Position numbers and translations under genes: made by a program | Shown here: positions 18,101 to 27,626 of the stretch, piece by piece | Layout of the letters: each line of letters starts with the position of its first letter | Numbering within the stretch: position 1 is the first letter of the stretch | NCBI GenBank assembly: GCA_945860295.1 | Contig: CAMAQH010000005.1 | Location: 1 to 64,000 of the forward strand | Source: Prosthecobacter debontii | GTDB lineage: Bacteria; Verrucomicrobiota; Verrucomicrobiia; Verrucomicrobiales; Verrucomicrobiaceae | Length of the DNA stretch: 64,000 bases | Direction: 5' to 3' | Notes under the pieces: generated by a model | What the model was told of the DNA's origin: nothing | What the model saw: only the letters and a program-made list of their open reading frames with translations | Databases searched by the model: none

Positions 18101-18583
18101 TTAGCTATGCATCACGATCTTGATCTTACCTGCGGTCTTGCCAACAGCGCTGAGACTGTCGGCGAGGGTTGGGCCTGTCGCACGGTTTTCTAAAATCGTG
18201 CTCTTTGAAGTCGTGTTGCTTTCCGCTTCAAGCGCTGCCTTGAGCGCGCCTTCCACCATCTGTCCGCAGTGGATTTTCATTGGCGGCAGCGGACCGAGTG
18301 GCGCACTGAGTTCTTCAGCACTCATGAGCAGGGCCTCCTCCTTCGTCTTACCGCGAATCAACTCAGTGGCGAGGCTTGCAACGGCGATGGCAGTCTGGCA
18401 GCCGAAGGACTGGAAGCTGGCTTTGTCGATGACCTTCCGGCCATCCTGATCTTTATACTTCAGCCACATGCGCACCATGTCCCCACAGTCGGGTGAACCG
18501 ACTGTGCCGACAGCATCAGCATCGGTCATCTCGCCAAGATTTTGTGGGCTGCTAAGAGCAGACTGGAGTGTGGCTTCGTTCAT
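18101..18583 (-). CDS. NifU N-terminal/IscU-like Fe-S cluster scaffold
   Basis: 160 residues from ATG 18583 (MNEATLQSALSSPQN); a GTG at 18607 is an alternative. The three cluster-ligand cysteines are in context: GSPDCGDMVRMWLK, FQSFGCQTAIAVASLATELI and MKIHCGQMVEGALKAAL. The protein assembles Fe-S clusters delivered by a cysteine desulfurase. No iscS, sufS or iscA is beside it. Compared with IscU (about 128 residues) it has about 30 extra C-terminal residues (ATGPTLADSLSAVGKTAGKI) of unclear function. It starts 36 bp after the secA stop, so may be co-transcribed with secA. Confidence 0.88.
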   Translation of the reverse strand: MNEATLQSALSSPQNLGEMTDADAVGTVGSPDCGDMVRMWLKYKDQDGRKVIDKASFQSFGCQTAIAVASLATELIRGKTKEEALLMSAEELSAPLGPLPPMKIHCGQMVEGALKAALEAESNTTSKSTILENRATGPTLADSLSAVGKTAGKIKIVMHS

Positions 18584-18618
18584 GAATGTCAGGGCGGGTA
18601 AAGTCACCCGCTCACGGG

Positions 18619-21600
18619 TTACGCGATACGACCACAGCAGGCTTTGAACTTCTTACCACTGCCGCAGGGGCAAGCATCATTACGACCGACGTTGGCCATC
18701 GGCTTTTTCTGTGACTGCGCGCCTGGGAAGATGAGTTTAGGGCCGTCGCTGCTTGGATTGTGCGGTTTGGGCTTTTCAGGTTCATCACTGGACCTGAGCG
18801 GCGGCACATTGTTGGCAGGAGCCTGTTGCATCATGGCCATCTGAGCTAGGAACTGCTCAAAGGCAGCGAGTTGCTGGGTGCTCTTGAAGAGGTTGTTGAG
18901 AACCTCTCCGTTGATGTTTTTCATGAGGTCCGCAAAGATGGCGAAGGCTTCTTGCTTGAACTCGATGAGCGGATCTTTCTGTCCGTAACTACGGAGGCCG
19001 ATGCCTTCCTTCAATGCATCCAGCGCATACAGATGCTCCTGCCACAGACGGTCAATGGCATTGAGCAAAATCATCTTCTCGACTTCTTGCAGTGCCTCAG
19101 GATTGGCGCCGCCAACCTTCGCGTCATAGGAGAGGAGCACCTTAGCTCTGATAAAGTTTGATTGGCCTTCAAAGTCGAGCGCCTTGAAGGCATCATCGAA
19201 CTCACGAAGACCGATGGGGAAGGTGATGTTCACCCATTGCAGAAGGCCGTCGTAATCGGGTACGACATCGCTGCCTTTTTCATTCGGGAGAAACTCACCC
19301 AGTCGCTCTTTGAGGCCCTTCTCGACCGCATCATTGATGAGGATACGCGGGTCATTGCTTTGCAGCACGTCGTTACGCCATTCATAGATGACTTCACGCT
19401 GCTGATTCATCACGTCGTCATATTCGAGCACGCGCTTGCGGCCGGTGTAGTTGCGCTGCTCAACACGCTTCTGGGCGGTTTCGACGCTACGGTTCAGCCA
19501 TGGATGTTGGAGTTCTTCTCCCTCTTCCATACCGAAACGCTCCATGATCTTGGTCATGCGATCTGCTGCACCAAAGTTGCGCATGAGATCGTCTTCAAAA
19601 GCGAGGAAAAATTTACTCTCACCCGGATCACCTTGACGAGCACAGCGACCACGAAGCTGGCGATCCACGCGACGTGATTCATGCCGCTCAGTAGCGAGCA
19701 CCATGAGTCCACCGAGCTCAGCCACACCTTCACCGAGTTTGATGTCGGTACCACGACCGGCCATATTTGTGGCGATGGTCACCGCACCGCGCTGTCCGGC
19801 TCGGGCGATGATTTCCGCTTCCTGGCGGTGATACTTAGCATTGAGCACGGCGTGCGGGATCTTTTGCAGCTTGAGCATTCGACTGACGGTTTCAGAGGCG
19901 TCAACACTGGCGGTGCCGACGAGCAGCGGCTGGCCTTTAGCGTGCCGCTCATGAATCATGGCGATGGCCGCATTGTACTTCTCACGGCGAGTCTTGAAGA
20001 TGCTGTCGTTTTGATCGAGGCGCTTCACCGCCTGATTGGTCGGGATGGTGAGCACGTCCAAACCGTAGATGTCGTGGAACTCCGATGCATCCGTCTCAGC
20101 CGTTCCGGTCATGCCGCCGAGCTTCAGATACAGTCGGAAGTAATTCTGAATCGTGATGGTGGCCAGCGTCTGTGTCTCGGCATCAATCTGCACGCCTTCT
20201 TTGGCTTCTACGGCCTGATGCAAACCATCGCTCCAGCGGCGGCCTGACATTTTACGACCCGTCTGCGCATCGACGATGACGACTTTGTTTTCTTCGACGA
20301 CGTACTCGACGTCCTTCTCATAGAGGCAATAGGCGCGCAGGAGTTGGCTGATCTGATGGATGCGCTGACCCTGATGGGAGAGGCGGTCCTGCAGTTCGTC
20401 CTTCTTCTGCGTCTTTTGCGCCGTGGTCGTGGCTGGGTCACCATCGATCTCTGAGAAAAGCGTAGCCAGGTCTGGTAGCACGAAAGCATCTGGCTCATCC
20501 GGGTTGAGGAAGGCTCGTCCCATCTCGGTGAGATCGGCATCGTGGCTCTTCTCTTCGATGAAGTAGTAAAGCTCTTCTTTCAGCGCGAAGAGATCCTTCT
20601 TCTGCGTGTCCTCGTACATCTTCAGCTCGGCCTTTTCCAGGGCACGGCGCAGTTCCGCATCTTCCATGCAGCGCATGAGTCCACGGTTTTTTGGCTGACC
20701 GAGTTTGACCTGATAAAGCTTACGCCCAGCCAGATCGAGATCGCCCTTGGTGACATCTTCCTTCGCCTGACTGACGAGGCTGTTGCAGAGCGTGTTCTGG
20801 CGGCGAACCAACTGTTCGACTAGCGGCTTGTAGCGCTCATACTGATGCGTACTGTCCGCCCCGGCGACCGGGCCGCTGATGATGAGTGGCGTGCGGGCTT
20901 CGTCAATGAGCACGGAGTCCACTTCATCCACGATGGCAAAGTAGTGGCCGCGCTGCACCTGCTGCTCACGGCTTGAGGCCATGCCGTTGTCACGCAGGTA
21001 GTCGAAGCCGAATTCGCTGTTCGTGCCAAAGGTGATGTCGCTCTCATACTGCTCACGGCGGTAGTGGCTTGGCTGGTCGTTTTGAATACAACCAACGGTG
21101 AGGCCGAGGAACTTGTACAAGTAACCCATCCATTCCGAGTCACGACGCGCGAGGTAGTCATTCACGGTGACGACATGCACGCCGCGTCCAGTGAGTGCAT
21201 TCAAAGTGACGGGCAGTGTGCCGACGAGTGTCTTGCCTTCACCTGTGGCCATTTCAGCAATCATACCGCGATGCAGGGCGATGCCGCCGATGAGTTGCAC
21301 GTCGAAGTGAACCATGTTCCACTTCAGCGGCATGTCGCAGACGATGTGCTCCTGACCGCAAAGCCGACGCGCGGTATTTTTCACTACAGCATAAACTTCA
21401 GGCATGATGGCTTCGAGCATCTTAGTCTCGATGGCGGGGAACTTTGGCTGGATCTCATTCCAAGCGTCACGCGCCTGGTCGATGCGGGCCTTCTTATCAT
21501 CCAGGCTCTTACCGGCCCAGGCGCTCTCAGCCAGATAGGCACCATCCAATGATGGAAAATGCTGCTTCAGCGCGCCGAAGTAACCGGCCACATGAGACAG

Positions 21601-21837
21601 GCAGGCATCCACCTGCTCTTCCGTGGCGATACGCAGGGACACGCCGCCGAGAAACTTAGGCGTATGAAAGGCACGGAACTGAGCTTTCCAATTCGCACAG
21701 CGCTCACGCAGCGCCTCGTCTGTTTCATTTTGAAGATGGGCTTCCAGGCGGTTGATCTCGGCCACTATAGGCTGCAAGCGCTTGACGGTGCGCTGGTTCT
21801 TGGTGCCGATAATTTTTTTGATGATCCATTCAAACAT
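18619..21837 (-). CDS. secA: Preprotein translocase ATPase SecA (long form)
   Basis: 1072 residues against about 900 in E. coli. Walker A is in MAEMATGEGKTLVGTLPVTLN, the DEAD-like box in FAIVDEVDSVLIDEARTPLIISG, motif VI region in RQLRGRCARQGDPGES, and the C-terminal zinc-binding SEC-C motif in CPCGSGKKFKACC. SecA drives proteins through SecYEG; the many signal-peptide proteins here depend on it. The extra length lies largely between about residues 330 and 500 (LVRRQNTLCNSLVSQAKEDV onward), an insertion in the first nucleotide-binding/preprotein-binding region, and in a Pro-rich linker before the zinc motif. Confidence 0.98.
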   Translation of the reverse strand: MFEWIIKKIIGTKNQRTVKRLQPIVAEINRLEAHLQNETDEALRERCANWKAQFRAFHTPKFLGGVSLRIATEEQVDACLSHVAGYFGALKQHFPSLDGAYLAESAWAGKSLDDKKARIDQARDAWNEIQPKFPAIETKMLEAIMPEVYAVVKNTARRLCGQEHIVCDMPLKWNMVHFDVQLIGGIALHRGMIAEMATGEGKTLVGTLPVTLNALTGRGVHVVTVNDYLARRDSEWMGYLYKFLGLTVGCIQNDQPSHYRREQYESDITFGTNSEFGFDYLRDNGMASSREQQVQRGHYFAIVDEVDSVLIDEARTPLIISGPVAGADSTHQYERYKPLVEQLVRRQNTLCNSLVSQAKEDVTKGDLDLAGRKLYQVKLGQPKNRGLMRCMEDAELRRALEKAELKMYEDTQKKDLFALKEELYYFIEEKSHDADLTEMGRAFLNPDEPDAFVLPDLATLFSEIDGDPATTTAQKTQKKDELQDRLSHQGQRIHQISQLLRAYCLYEKDVEYVVEENKVVIVDAQTGRKMSGRRWSDGLHQAVEAKEGVQIDAETQTLATITIQNYFRLYLKLGGMTGTAETDASEFHDIYGLDVLTIPTNQAVKRLDQNDSIFKTRREKYNAAIAMIHERHAKGQPLLVGTASVDASETVSRMLKLQKIPHAVLNAKYHRQEAEIIARAGQRGAVTIATNMAGRGTDIKLGEGVAELGGLMVLATERHESRRVDRQLRGRCARQGDPGESKFFLAFEDDLMRNFGAADRMTKIMERFGMEEGEELQHPWLNRSVETAQKRVEQRNYTGRKRVLEYDDVMNQQREVIYEWRNDVLQSNDPRILINDAVEKGLKERLGEFLPNEKGSDVVPDYDGLLQWVNITFPIGLREFDDAFKALDFEGQSNFIRAKVLLSYDAKVGGANPEALQEVEKMILLNAIDRLWQEHLYALDALKEGIGLRSYGQKDPLIEFKQEAFAIFADLMKNINGEVLNNLFKSTQQLAAFEQFLAQMAMMQQAPANNVPPLRSSDEPEKPKPHNPSSDGPKLIFPGAQSQKKPMANVGRNDACPCGSGKKFKACCGRIA

Positions 21838-21922
21838 GATGCGTGTGGGCGGGTTAAGTCCGCGAGGGTCGCCACAGTGGACGGGATGGGCCTTTTGGCA
21901 AGCGCAGAGGGGGAAGCGAGCC

Positions 21923-22018
21923 GTTGGCGGTTGTTTGCCGCAGTTGAGGCTCTCTACGTGACCATTGACGATGCTTTCCAGAATCTGAACTCAATCCACC
22001 GCAAACCACCGCAAACTC
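21923..22018. repeat. Inverted repeat of 10-bp units, same family as 7726-7838
   Basis: gttggcggtt gtttgccgca gttgaggctc (21923-21952) are three 10-bp units. The complement appears at 21987-22018 (gaactcaatccaccgcaaaccaccgcaaactc), so the element folds back on itself. It lies in the 189-bp gap between secA and the upstream metalloprotease gene. Confidence 0.65.
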
Positions 22019-22026
22019 CCCGACCC

Positions 22027-23328
22027 TCAACGCACCATAATCTTCACGCCAATGGACTTGTAGCCATTGATGATTTCGGCGGCGATCTTCTCATAGCCGC
22101 GCTCTTCGACCAGGATACCAAGATTTTTAAATGGGGCCGACTCTGACTTCATATCTGGCGGGGGAAAGTCCTTGGGGTAGCTGAAGCGCCCACCTTCAAG
22201 GCGCTTCACGCGCGGATCGGCAAAGAAGGCCCGTAGCTCGGCGACTTGAGCGTAAATCGCATCCATAAATTTGATGAAGCGAACACCTTTCTTGTCGCCG
22301 TCCAGATGACAGAAGTAATACACCAAGAGCTGGGAGCGGTGGTACATGTCGCGCATTTTTGTCGCCGTCGCACACTCGGCATCCCACTGGTCGCGGTTCA
22401 TGGTCATCAGCGACTCTAGCTTGCCTAGATCTAACGAGAAGCCTTCCTGCTGCTGCCATTGATCCACGTCCTCCTTGATCCCGCTTTTGTGGCTATCCGC
22501 ACGAAAGGTGCCGGACTTGTAGGGCAGCATCTCCGTATATTCCGCCGTGCCCTCGATCACCCATTTCGGCAGAAAGCCCAGGTAGTCGTCCATGAGCTGA
22601 TGAGTGATTTCATGGACCAGCGTGCCGTTGCTGTAATTATCGTCTTTGAAATAAGTCTGGCCGCGCTTCTCCATGCCAAGGCTCTGGAAGGGGATCTTGA
22701 AAATCTTGTCCCCGCTGCTGTAAACGCCGCCCGACATCTCAGGTCCGCCAGCGGCCACGTAATCTGCCCGCGTTTCATAGAGCGCGGCGATAAAACGCGG
22801 CCTTCCCTCAGGTGGTTTGCAAAGGACACCCCATGGCAGCGCCTCGATCAACGATTTCGTGGATTCAAAGGTGCGCGCCACTTCCTTCATCACACTGCCG
22901 GCCAGTTTCGCCTGCGAGCTAAATTCAAAGGCCTCCGACTGGTAAATGTACTTCCGCGCCTCTGGGTTTTCAGACGTCACAGCAATCTCAATCGAGCGTG
23001 CTGGCACCACGACATTTCCCGGCCAAGTGCGCTTCTCGACAGGCTGTCTATTTGCTGTAGCAGCCGCCGGTGCTGCCGGCGTGGCTGCTCCGCCGCCGCC
23101 CGCCTGTGTTTTAGCAAAAGCCTGATCATCCGCGCTCAGCCGCGTCAGCGGAAACGGCACCGTCTGACCATTGACCAGCTTCAGCAGCACACTGTCATCC
23201 TTCATGCCGACGAACTCAGCCTCGACCTTGCGCCCGGTAGAGTCAGTCCATGGCCGTGGCCCCGCCACCAGGGCAGATGAACCCAAACAAACCAGCAACA
23301 AGCTCAGATGACGGGGGGATTTTTGCAT
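22027..23328 (-). CDS. Secreted HEXXH metallopeptidase-like protein with SHD1-like N-terminal domain
   Basis: 433 residues with a signal peptide (LSLLLVCLGSSALVAG). Residues about 25-75 (RPWTDSTGRKVEAEFVGMKDDSVLLKL and PFPLTRLSADDQAF) match the SHD1-like beta module frequent in planctomycete/verrucomicrobial secreted proteins. An Ala/Pro linker leads to the catalytic region: NGTLVHEITHQLMDDYLG gives HEITH, and WVIEGTAEY supplies a downstream Glu, as in gluzincin/peptidase MA-like proteins. Zinc peptidase activity outside the cytoplasm is inferred; the substrate is unknown. Confidence 0.8.
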   Translation of the reverse strand: MQKSPRHLSLLLVCLGSSALVAGPRPWTDSTGRKVEAEFVGMKDDSVLLKLVNGQTVPFPLTRLSADDQAFAKTQAGGGGAATPAAPAAATANRQPVEKRTWPGNVVVPARSIEIAVTSENPEARKYIYQSEAFEFSSQAKLAGSVMKEVARTFESTKSLIEALPWGVLCKPPEGRPRFIAALYETRADYVAAGGPEMSGGVYSSGDKIFKIPFQSLGMEKRGQTYFKDDNYSNGTLVHEITHQLMDDYLGFLPKWVIEGTAEYTEMLPYKSGTFRADSHKSGIKEDVDQWQQQEGFSLDLGKLESLMTMNRDQWDAECATATKMRDMYHRSQLLVYYFCHLDGDKKGVRFIKFMDAIYAQVAELRAFFADPRVKRLEGGRFSYPKDFPPPDMKSESAPFKNLGILVEERGYEKIAAEIINGYKSIGVKIMVR

Positions 23329-23442
23329 GTTTCATTAGGTCTATCACGATGCTCCGCCAAGTGGCAAGCCTGACGAAGCAAAATTGACACATTCCACAAT
23401 CGTGCTGGCAGCAGCTCCCGACATCGCTATCACCCTGCGAGC

Positions 23443-24633
23443 ATGGCCCCTACTCCTTCACATGTTTTTGAGCAGCCCGCTCCCGCTTTCAATGTCGCCT
23501 CAGTCGAGACGCCCGCTTATGTCGTTGATCGCGGCTTGTTGAAAAAGAATCTGGAGAAGCTAGCGCAGGTGCAGCGTGACTCAGGCGCGAAGATTCTGCT
23601 CGCGCTCAAAGGCTTCTCGATGTTCTCCACCTTTGATCTGGTGCGCGAGTATCTGCATGGCTGCTGCACGAGCGGACTGCATGAGGCCCTGCTCGGCCAC
23701 GAAGAGTTCCGCAAGGAGCTGCATGTCTATGCCCCGGCCTTCAAACAGGCGGAAATGGAGCAGATCATCCCCATCGCCCATCACATCAGTTTTAATTCAC
23801 CGACGCAGTGGCAGAAGTGGAAGCCCATGCTCGATGCCGCGCGCGCCGCCGGCCTGCACGCGCCGAGTCCCGGCATCCGCGTGAATCCCGAGCACAGTGA
23901 AGTGGAGTGCAGCCTCTATGATCCATGCTCGCCTAGCTGCCGCCTCGGCACGCGCTCGGAGACTTTGGACAAAGAAGATCTCACCGGACTCGAAGGGCTG
24001 CATTTCCACGCCCTCTGCGAGCAGGATAGCGATGTCCTAGAGCGCACACTTGCCGCCGTGGAGAAACGTTTCCCTAAACTGCTCGCGCAGGTGAAGTGGG
24101 TGAACATGGGCGGCGGTCACCACATCACGCGCAACGACTACGACGTGGAGCGACTCGTGCGCGTCATCCGCAGCTTCAAAGAGCGCTATGGCAAAGATGT
24201 GTACCTTGAGCCTGGTGAAGCCATCGCTTTGAACACCGGCTACCTCATCGCCAGCGTGCTCGACATCGTCCCGACCGACATCCCCACCGCCATCCTCGAC
24301 ACCTCCGCCACCGCGCACATGCCCGACACGCTGGAGATGCCTTATCGACCGCACATCATCGGCACCGATCTGCCCGGCGTGCTTTCCCACACCTATCGTC
24401 TCGGCGGAATGACCTGCCTCGCAGGCGATGTCATCAATGAATACAGTTTCCCCGCACCGCTGGAGATCGGCCAGAAGCTCGTCTTCACCGACATGGCCCA
24501 CTACACCATGGTGAAAACCAGTACCTTCAACGGCGTCCCCCACCCCGACATCGACCTCTACGATCCCGAGACCGGCGTGCTCCGCGTGGTGCGTCGCTTT
24601 GGTTATGCGGATTTTAAGAGAAAGCTGTCTTGA
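23443..24633 (+). CDS. nspC: Carboxynorspermidine/carboxyspermidine decarboxylase
   Basis: 396 residues of the alanine-racemase-fold PLP decarboxylases. After VETPAYVVDRGLLKKN comes LALKGFSMFSTF, whose Lys binds PLP. Then HFHALCEQ, WVNMGGGHHITR (the phosphate-binding Gly loop), YLEPGEAI and CLAGDVINEY follow. This set matches NspC rather than diaminopimelate or ornithine decarboxylase. It makes norspermidine or spermidine by the alternative carboxy route, after carboxynorspermidine dehydrogenase, whose gene is not adjacent. It converges on pyrD with one base between the stops. Confidence 0.93.
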   Translation: MAPTPSHVFEQPAPAFNVASVETPAYVVDRGLLKKNLEKLAQVQRDSGAKILLALKGFSMFSTFDLVREYLHGCCTSGLHEALLGHEEFRKELHVYAPAFKQAEMEQIIPIAHHISFNSPTQWQKWKPMLDAARAAGLHAPSPGIRVNPEHSEVECSLYDPCSPSCRLGTRSETLDKEDLTGLEGLHFHALCEQDSDVLERTLAAVEKRFPKLLAQVKWVNMGGGHHITRNDYDVERLVRVIRSFKERYGKDVYLEPGEAIALNTGYLIASVLDIVPTDIPTAILDTSATAHMPDTLEMPYRPHIIGTDLPGVLSHTYRLGGMTCLAGDVINEYSFPAPLEIGQKLVFTDMAHYTMVKTSTFNGVPHPDIDLYDPETGVLRVVRRFGYADFKRKLS

Positions 24634-24634
24634 G

Positions 24635-25663
24635 CTATGGGATCGCCTCCAGCACCTCCCCCACCAATCCAGGGCCGCGATAGACGAGCCCCGAGTAAAT
24701 CTGCACAAGTGAAGCACCAGCGTTCAGCTTCTCCACCGCATGTGCTCCGCTGAGAATGCCACCGACACCGATGATCGGCGTTTCCTCACGCAGCAACATG
24801 CGGAAGGCTTGGATCACTTGCGTCGAGCGCTCACGCACTGGCGCACCACTGAGGCCACCGGCTTCATTTTCCAAACGATGGCCAGCCACGGCAGCGCGAT
24901 TGATCGTGGTGTTCGTGGCGATCACGCCATCGAGGGCGAGTTCATTGAAGACACGCGCCAGAGCCTCGATCTGCTGACCTTCCAGATCCGGGGCAATCTT
25001 CACCAGCATAGGCACCTTCTTACCATGCTCCTTTTGTAGCGATGCCTGCTCCTTCTTCAGTGCAGCGAGCAACTGCCGAATCGAATCCTCCGCCTGCAAC
25101 TCGCGCAGGCCTTTCGTATTCGGCGAAGAGATGTTCACCGCGATATAATCCGCCACCGGATAGGCCACCTTCAGGCAATACAGATAGTCATTCACCGCCG
25201 CGTCATTCGGCGTGTCAAAATTCTTGCCGATGTTCACGCCGACCACAGCCTTCGTGCGACGTTTCTCCAAACGCTTCACCGCCGAGTGAATGCCAGGATT
25301 ATTAAACCCCAAGCGATTAATCAGCGCCTCATGTTCGGGCAGACGGAACAGACGCGGCTTTGGATTCCCTGGCTGCGGGCGAGGTGTCAACGTGCCCACC
25401 TCAACAAAGCCGAATCCAAGCGCCGCCCAAGCTTCGACAGCGGACGCCGATTTATCCATGCCAGCCGCCAAACCAAGAGCGTTGGGAAACTTCAATCCGA
25501 GGCACTCGACGGGCGACTGACGCAACGTCCCCTGCCCTGCCGTGAGCAACCCAAACCCATTCGCGATCCGCATCATCCGTGTCGTCCATTCATGGGCGCG
25601 CTCGGCATCCATTTTGAAGAGCCAAGGTTTCAGGGCGGGATAAAGACTGGCGACGAGTGACAT
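24635..25663 (-). CDS. pyrD: Dihydroorotate dehydrogenase (quinone), class 2
   Basis: 342 residues. The N-terminal helical membrane-association segment (MSLVASLYPALKPWLFKMDAERAH) marks class 2. The FMN barrel shows NALGLAAGMDKSA, RLGFNNPG, VGVNIGKN, VNISSPNTKGLRELQ with the catalytic Ser region, ATNTT, GGLSGAPVRERST and GVGGILSGAHA. It oxidises dihydroorotate to orotate with quinone reduction at the inner membrane, in pyrimidine synthesis; carA in this window serves the same pathway but is not linked. Confidence 0.97.
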   Translation of the reverse strand: MSLVASLYPALKPWLFKMDAERAHEWTTRMMRIANGFGLLTAGQGTLRQSPVECLGLKFPNALGLAAGMDKSASAVEAWAALGFGFVEVGTLTPRPQPGNPKPRLFRLPEHEALINRLGFNNPGIHSAVKRLEKRRTKAVVGVNIGKNFDTPNDAAVNDYLYCLKVAYPVADYIAVNISSPNTKGLRELQAEDSIRQLLAALKKEQASLQKEHGKKVPMLVKIAPDLEGQQIEALARVFNELALDGVIATNTTINRAAVAGHRLENEAGGLSGAPVRERSTQVIQAFRMLLREETPIIGVGGILSGAHAVEKLNAGASLVQIYSGLVYRGPGLVGEVLEAIP

Positions 25664-25818
25664 GCTCTTTCCATGCCGTGACCTGAGCCGGTGTCAATCC
25701 TCGTCATTTTACACCCGCTTTACAGACGTCCGCCGAGACGCTTGGCAGACTGGCTTTGCTATGAAAGCTCTTTCACCACACCCTCGACCTAATCGCCACC
25801 GCAATAGGCGGCAATAAC

Positions 25819-26436
25819 TCAGACGATTGCCTGAAGTCTCTCGAATTCGTCGAGGAGCAGCTTGTAGCGTTTTTCCAAACATGGCTCGGCGAGGAGGCTC
25901 TGCATCGTTTCAGGTTCACGCACGAAATGGTAGGACAAGATATCGCAAGCGAGATCGGTACACTTCATGTCAATGAGCGTGGCGCGGAGTATTTGCATGG
26001 CCTCACCCGTCTCGGGCGTCTCGACAGGCAACAGCGAAAGAGCGCGCACTTTTAATTCATCAAACTCAGCGGCCGAAAGATTAAAAAGTGTCGGGATGGG
26101 TTCAATCTTGGCTATGCGGAAAGGCTCTTCTTGAACCCAGCCGGTGAAGCGAATGCGGGTCACGCCGTAGAGCATGACATGAGAGGTGCCGTCTGCCTGC
26201 TTCTTGCTGGCTCGGATCAGGCCAGCGGTGCTGATAGGCAGGATTTCACCCTCGGAAAGTGTGCCCACGCAGAACATGCGACTCGTCTGCAAAGCATGAT
26301 CTAGCATCTGGCGGTAGCGCTGCTCAAAGATGAAGAGCGGCATAAAGCAGCCCGGAAACAGATGACATTCCTCAAGCACGATCATGGCCATGGTGTCTGG
26401 CAGAGCGAAAGGTGGCTGAGAGGTCGAGGTAGACAT
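25819..26436 (-). CDS. Lon N-terminal (substrate-binding) domain protein
   Basis: 205 residues with the PUA-like Lon-N fold: MAMIVLEECHLFPGCFMPLFIFEQRYRQML is the family opening, followed by beta segments GVTRIRFTGWVQEEPFRIAKI and a helical end. There is no AAA+ or protease domain, so it is a stand-alone LAN domain protein like YcbX/LonN-family members of unknown role. It overlaps nothing and lies 71 bp downstream of the isochorismate synthase gene on the same strand. Confidence 0.85.
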   Translation of the reverse strand: MSTSTSQPPFALPDTMAMIVLEECHLFPGCFMPLFIFEQRYRQMLDHALQTSRMFCVGTLSEGEILPISTAGLIRASKKQADGTSHVMLYGVTRIRFTGWVQEEPFRIAKIEPIPTLFNLSAAEFDELKVRALSLLPVETPETGEAMQILRATLIDMKCTDLACDILSYHFVREPETMQSLLAEPCLEKRYKLLLDEFERLQAIV

Positions 26437-26507
26437 GAATATGAACGCAATACCTTACGCACCAACTCCGGGAAACGAGGCATTCGTTTTTCAACGTGTG
26501 CACACAA

Positions 26508-27527
26508 TCACAATCCAAGCATCGTCACCACCGACTCACGCTTCAGTCGTAGCTCGCGCCATTCGTGATCAAAGGCACTGCCGCCAACGATGCCGCAGCC
26601 GGATGGGAGCTGAGCTTCCTGACCGATCCAGGAGATGCCGCGGATGGCGACGACCATGTGGCAGAGATGCATGTCACCTGGCTCGACGAACCCAAACGGT
26701 GCACCAAAGAAGTCAGGCACTTTTAATTGAGTGCGATACTCACGCAAGCGTTGCAGCCAGGCTTCTTCACGCGGCAAGCAGCCAACCGCTGGTGTCGGAT
26801 GCAGCTCACGCACGAGCGTGTCGGGATCGGATTCGGCGTCTAGCACGATATTGATATTGGATTGGAAATGCAGCAGGCTCGCAGCCTGACACAGCCCTCG
26901 CGGGTGTCGGGTCACGGAGCCTAGATGGCTGAAACTATCCACTAAATAGCGCACCACGATTTCGTGTTCGTCGATTTCCTTCACGTCCTGCAAAAAGGCC
27001 TCCTGCGCGCCGGGCTTGGCGGTCCCAGCGAGCGCCATCGTTTCCGCCTCGCGCCCTTGAGTGCGGAAAAGCAACTCAGGCGTGGCACCCAGAAAACCAC
27101 GAGTGCCATGCACCCAGCCGTAGCCCCAAGTATTCGATGGAGCCGTCATCACACGATCCAGGAGACGGATGGGATCGCCATCCACAATGATGCCGCGCTC
27201 GGTGAGCACGGGAACCATTTTTTCGAGCCGCTTGGCCAGCACCTCACGGCGGATACGGCGAAAGGCCATCTTGAACCATTCAGTGGCAGGCTTGGCCCAC
27301 TGGATGTGTGGCGGTTGCGCGCCACTCCAGCCGATGCTCGCAGCTAGTGTGTCGGCGGCCACGGGGATCAATTTTGTTGGACGCTGCCACGGGGCTGGAT
27401 CGGTGAGGTCGAAGTCGTTCACGTAAAAAGCCCCGCCATCGGCTGGCATGTGTGCGAGCGACTCGAAGGGTCCCTGTCCGATCCACGCCCTTCCGTCGGG
27501 CAGCCTAAAAAATGCAATGTCTGTCAT
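26508..27527 (-). CDS. Chorismate-binding enzyme, isochorismate synthase-like
   Basis: 339 residues, a compact chorismate-binding domain. Recognisable parts: ETMALAGTAKPG, KEIDEHEIVVRYLVDSF, the segment LHPTPAVGCLP (usually VGGxP) and GAPFGFVEPGDM with MVVAIRGISW near the end. The set fits MenF/EntC-like isochorismate synthase more than anthranilate or PABA synthase because a basic KEIDEH replaces the tryptophan-site features, but this is judged by eye. It would feed menaquinone or siderophore synthesis. No other men genes are adjacent. The VGCLP variation is mildly unusual. Confidence 0.78.
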   Translation of the reverse strand: MTDIAFFRLPDGRAWIGQGPFESLAHMPADGGAFYVNDFDLTDPAPWQRPTKLIPVAADTLAASIGWSGAQPPHIQWAKPATEWFKMAFRRIRREVLAKRLEKMVPVLTERGIIVDGDPIRLLDRVMTAPSNTWGYGWVHGTRGFLGATPELLFRTQGREAETMALAGTAKPGAQEAFLQDVKEIDEHEIVVRYLVDSFSHLGSVTRHPRGLCQAASLLHFQSNINIVLDAESDPDTLVRELHPTPAVGCLPREEAWLQRLREYRTQLKVPDFFGAPFGFVEPGDMHLCHMVVAIRGISWIGQEAQLPSGCGIVGGSAFDHEWRELRLKRESVVTMLGL

Positions 27528-27626
27528 GTCTGGGTGTCATAATGAAACGCATGAACGGGGGTGCAAGGATGAGGCGTTTTGATTTCAGAGTTTGATTTTC
27601 ACGGATCGTGGTAGCATCTGAAAGCT

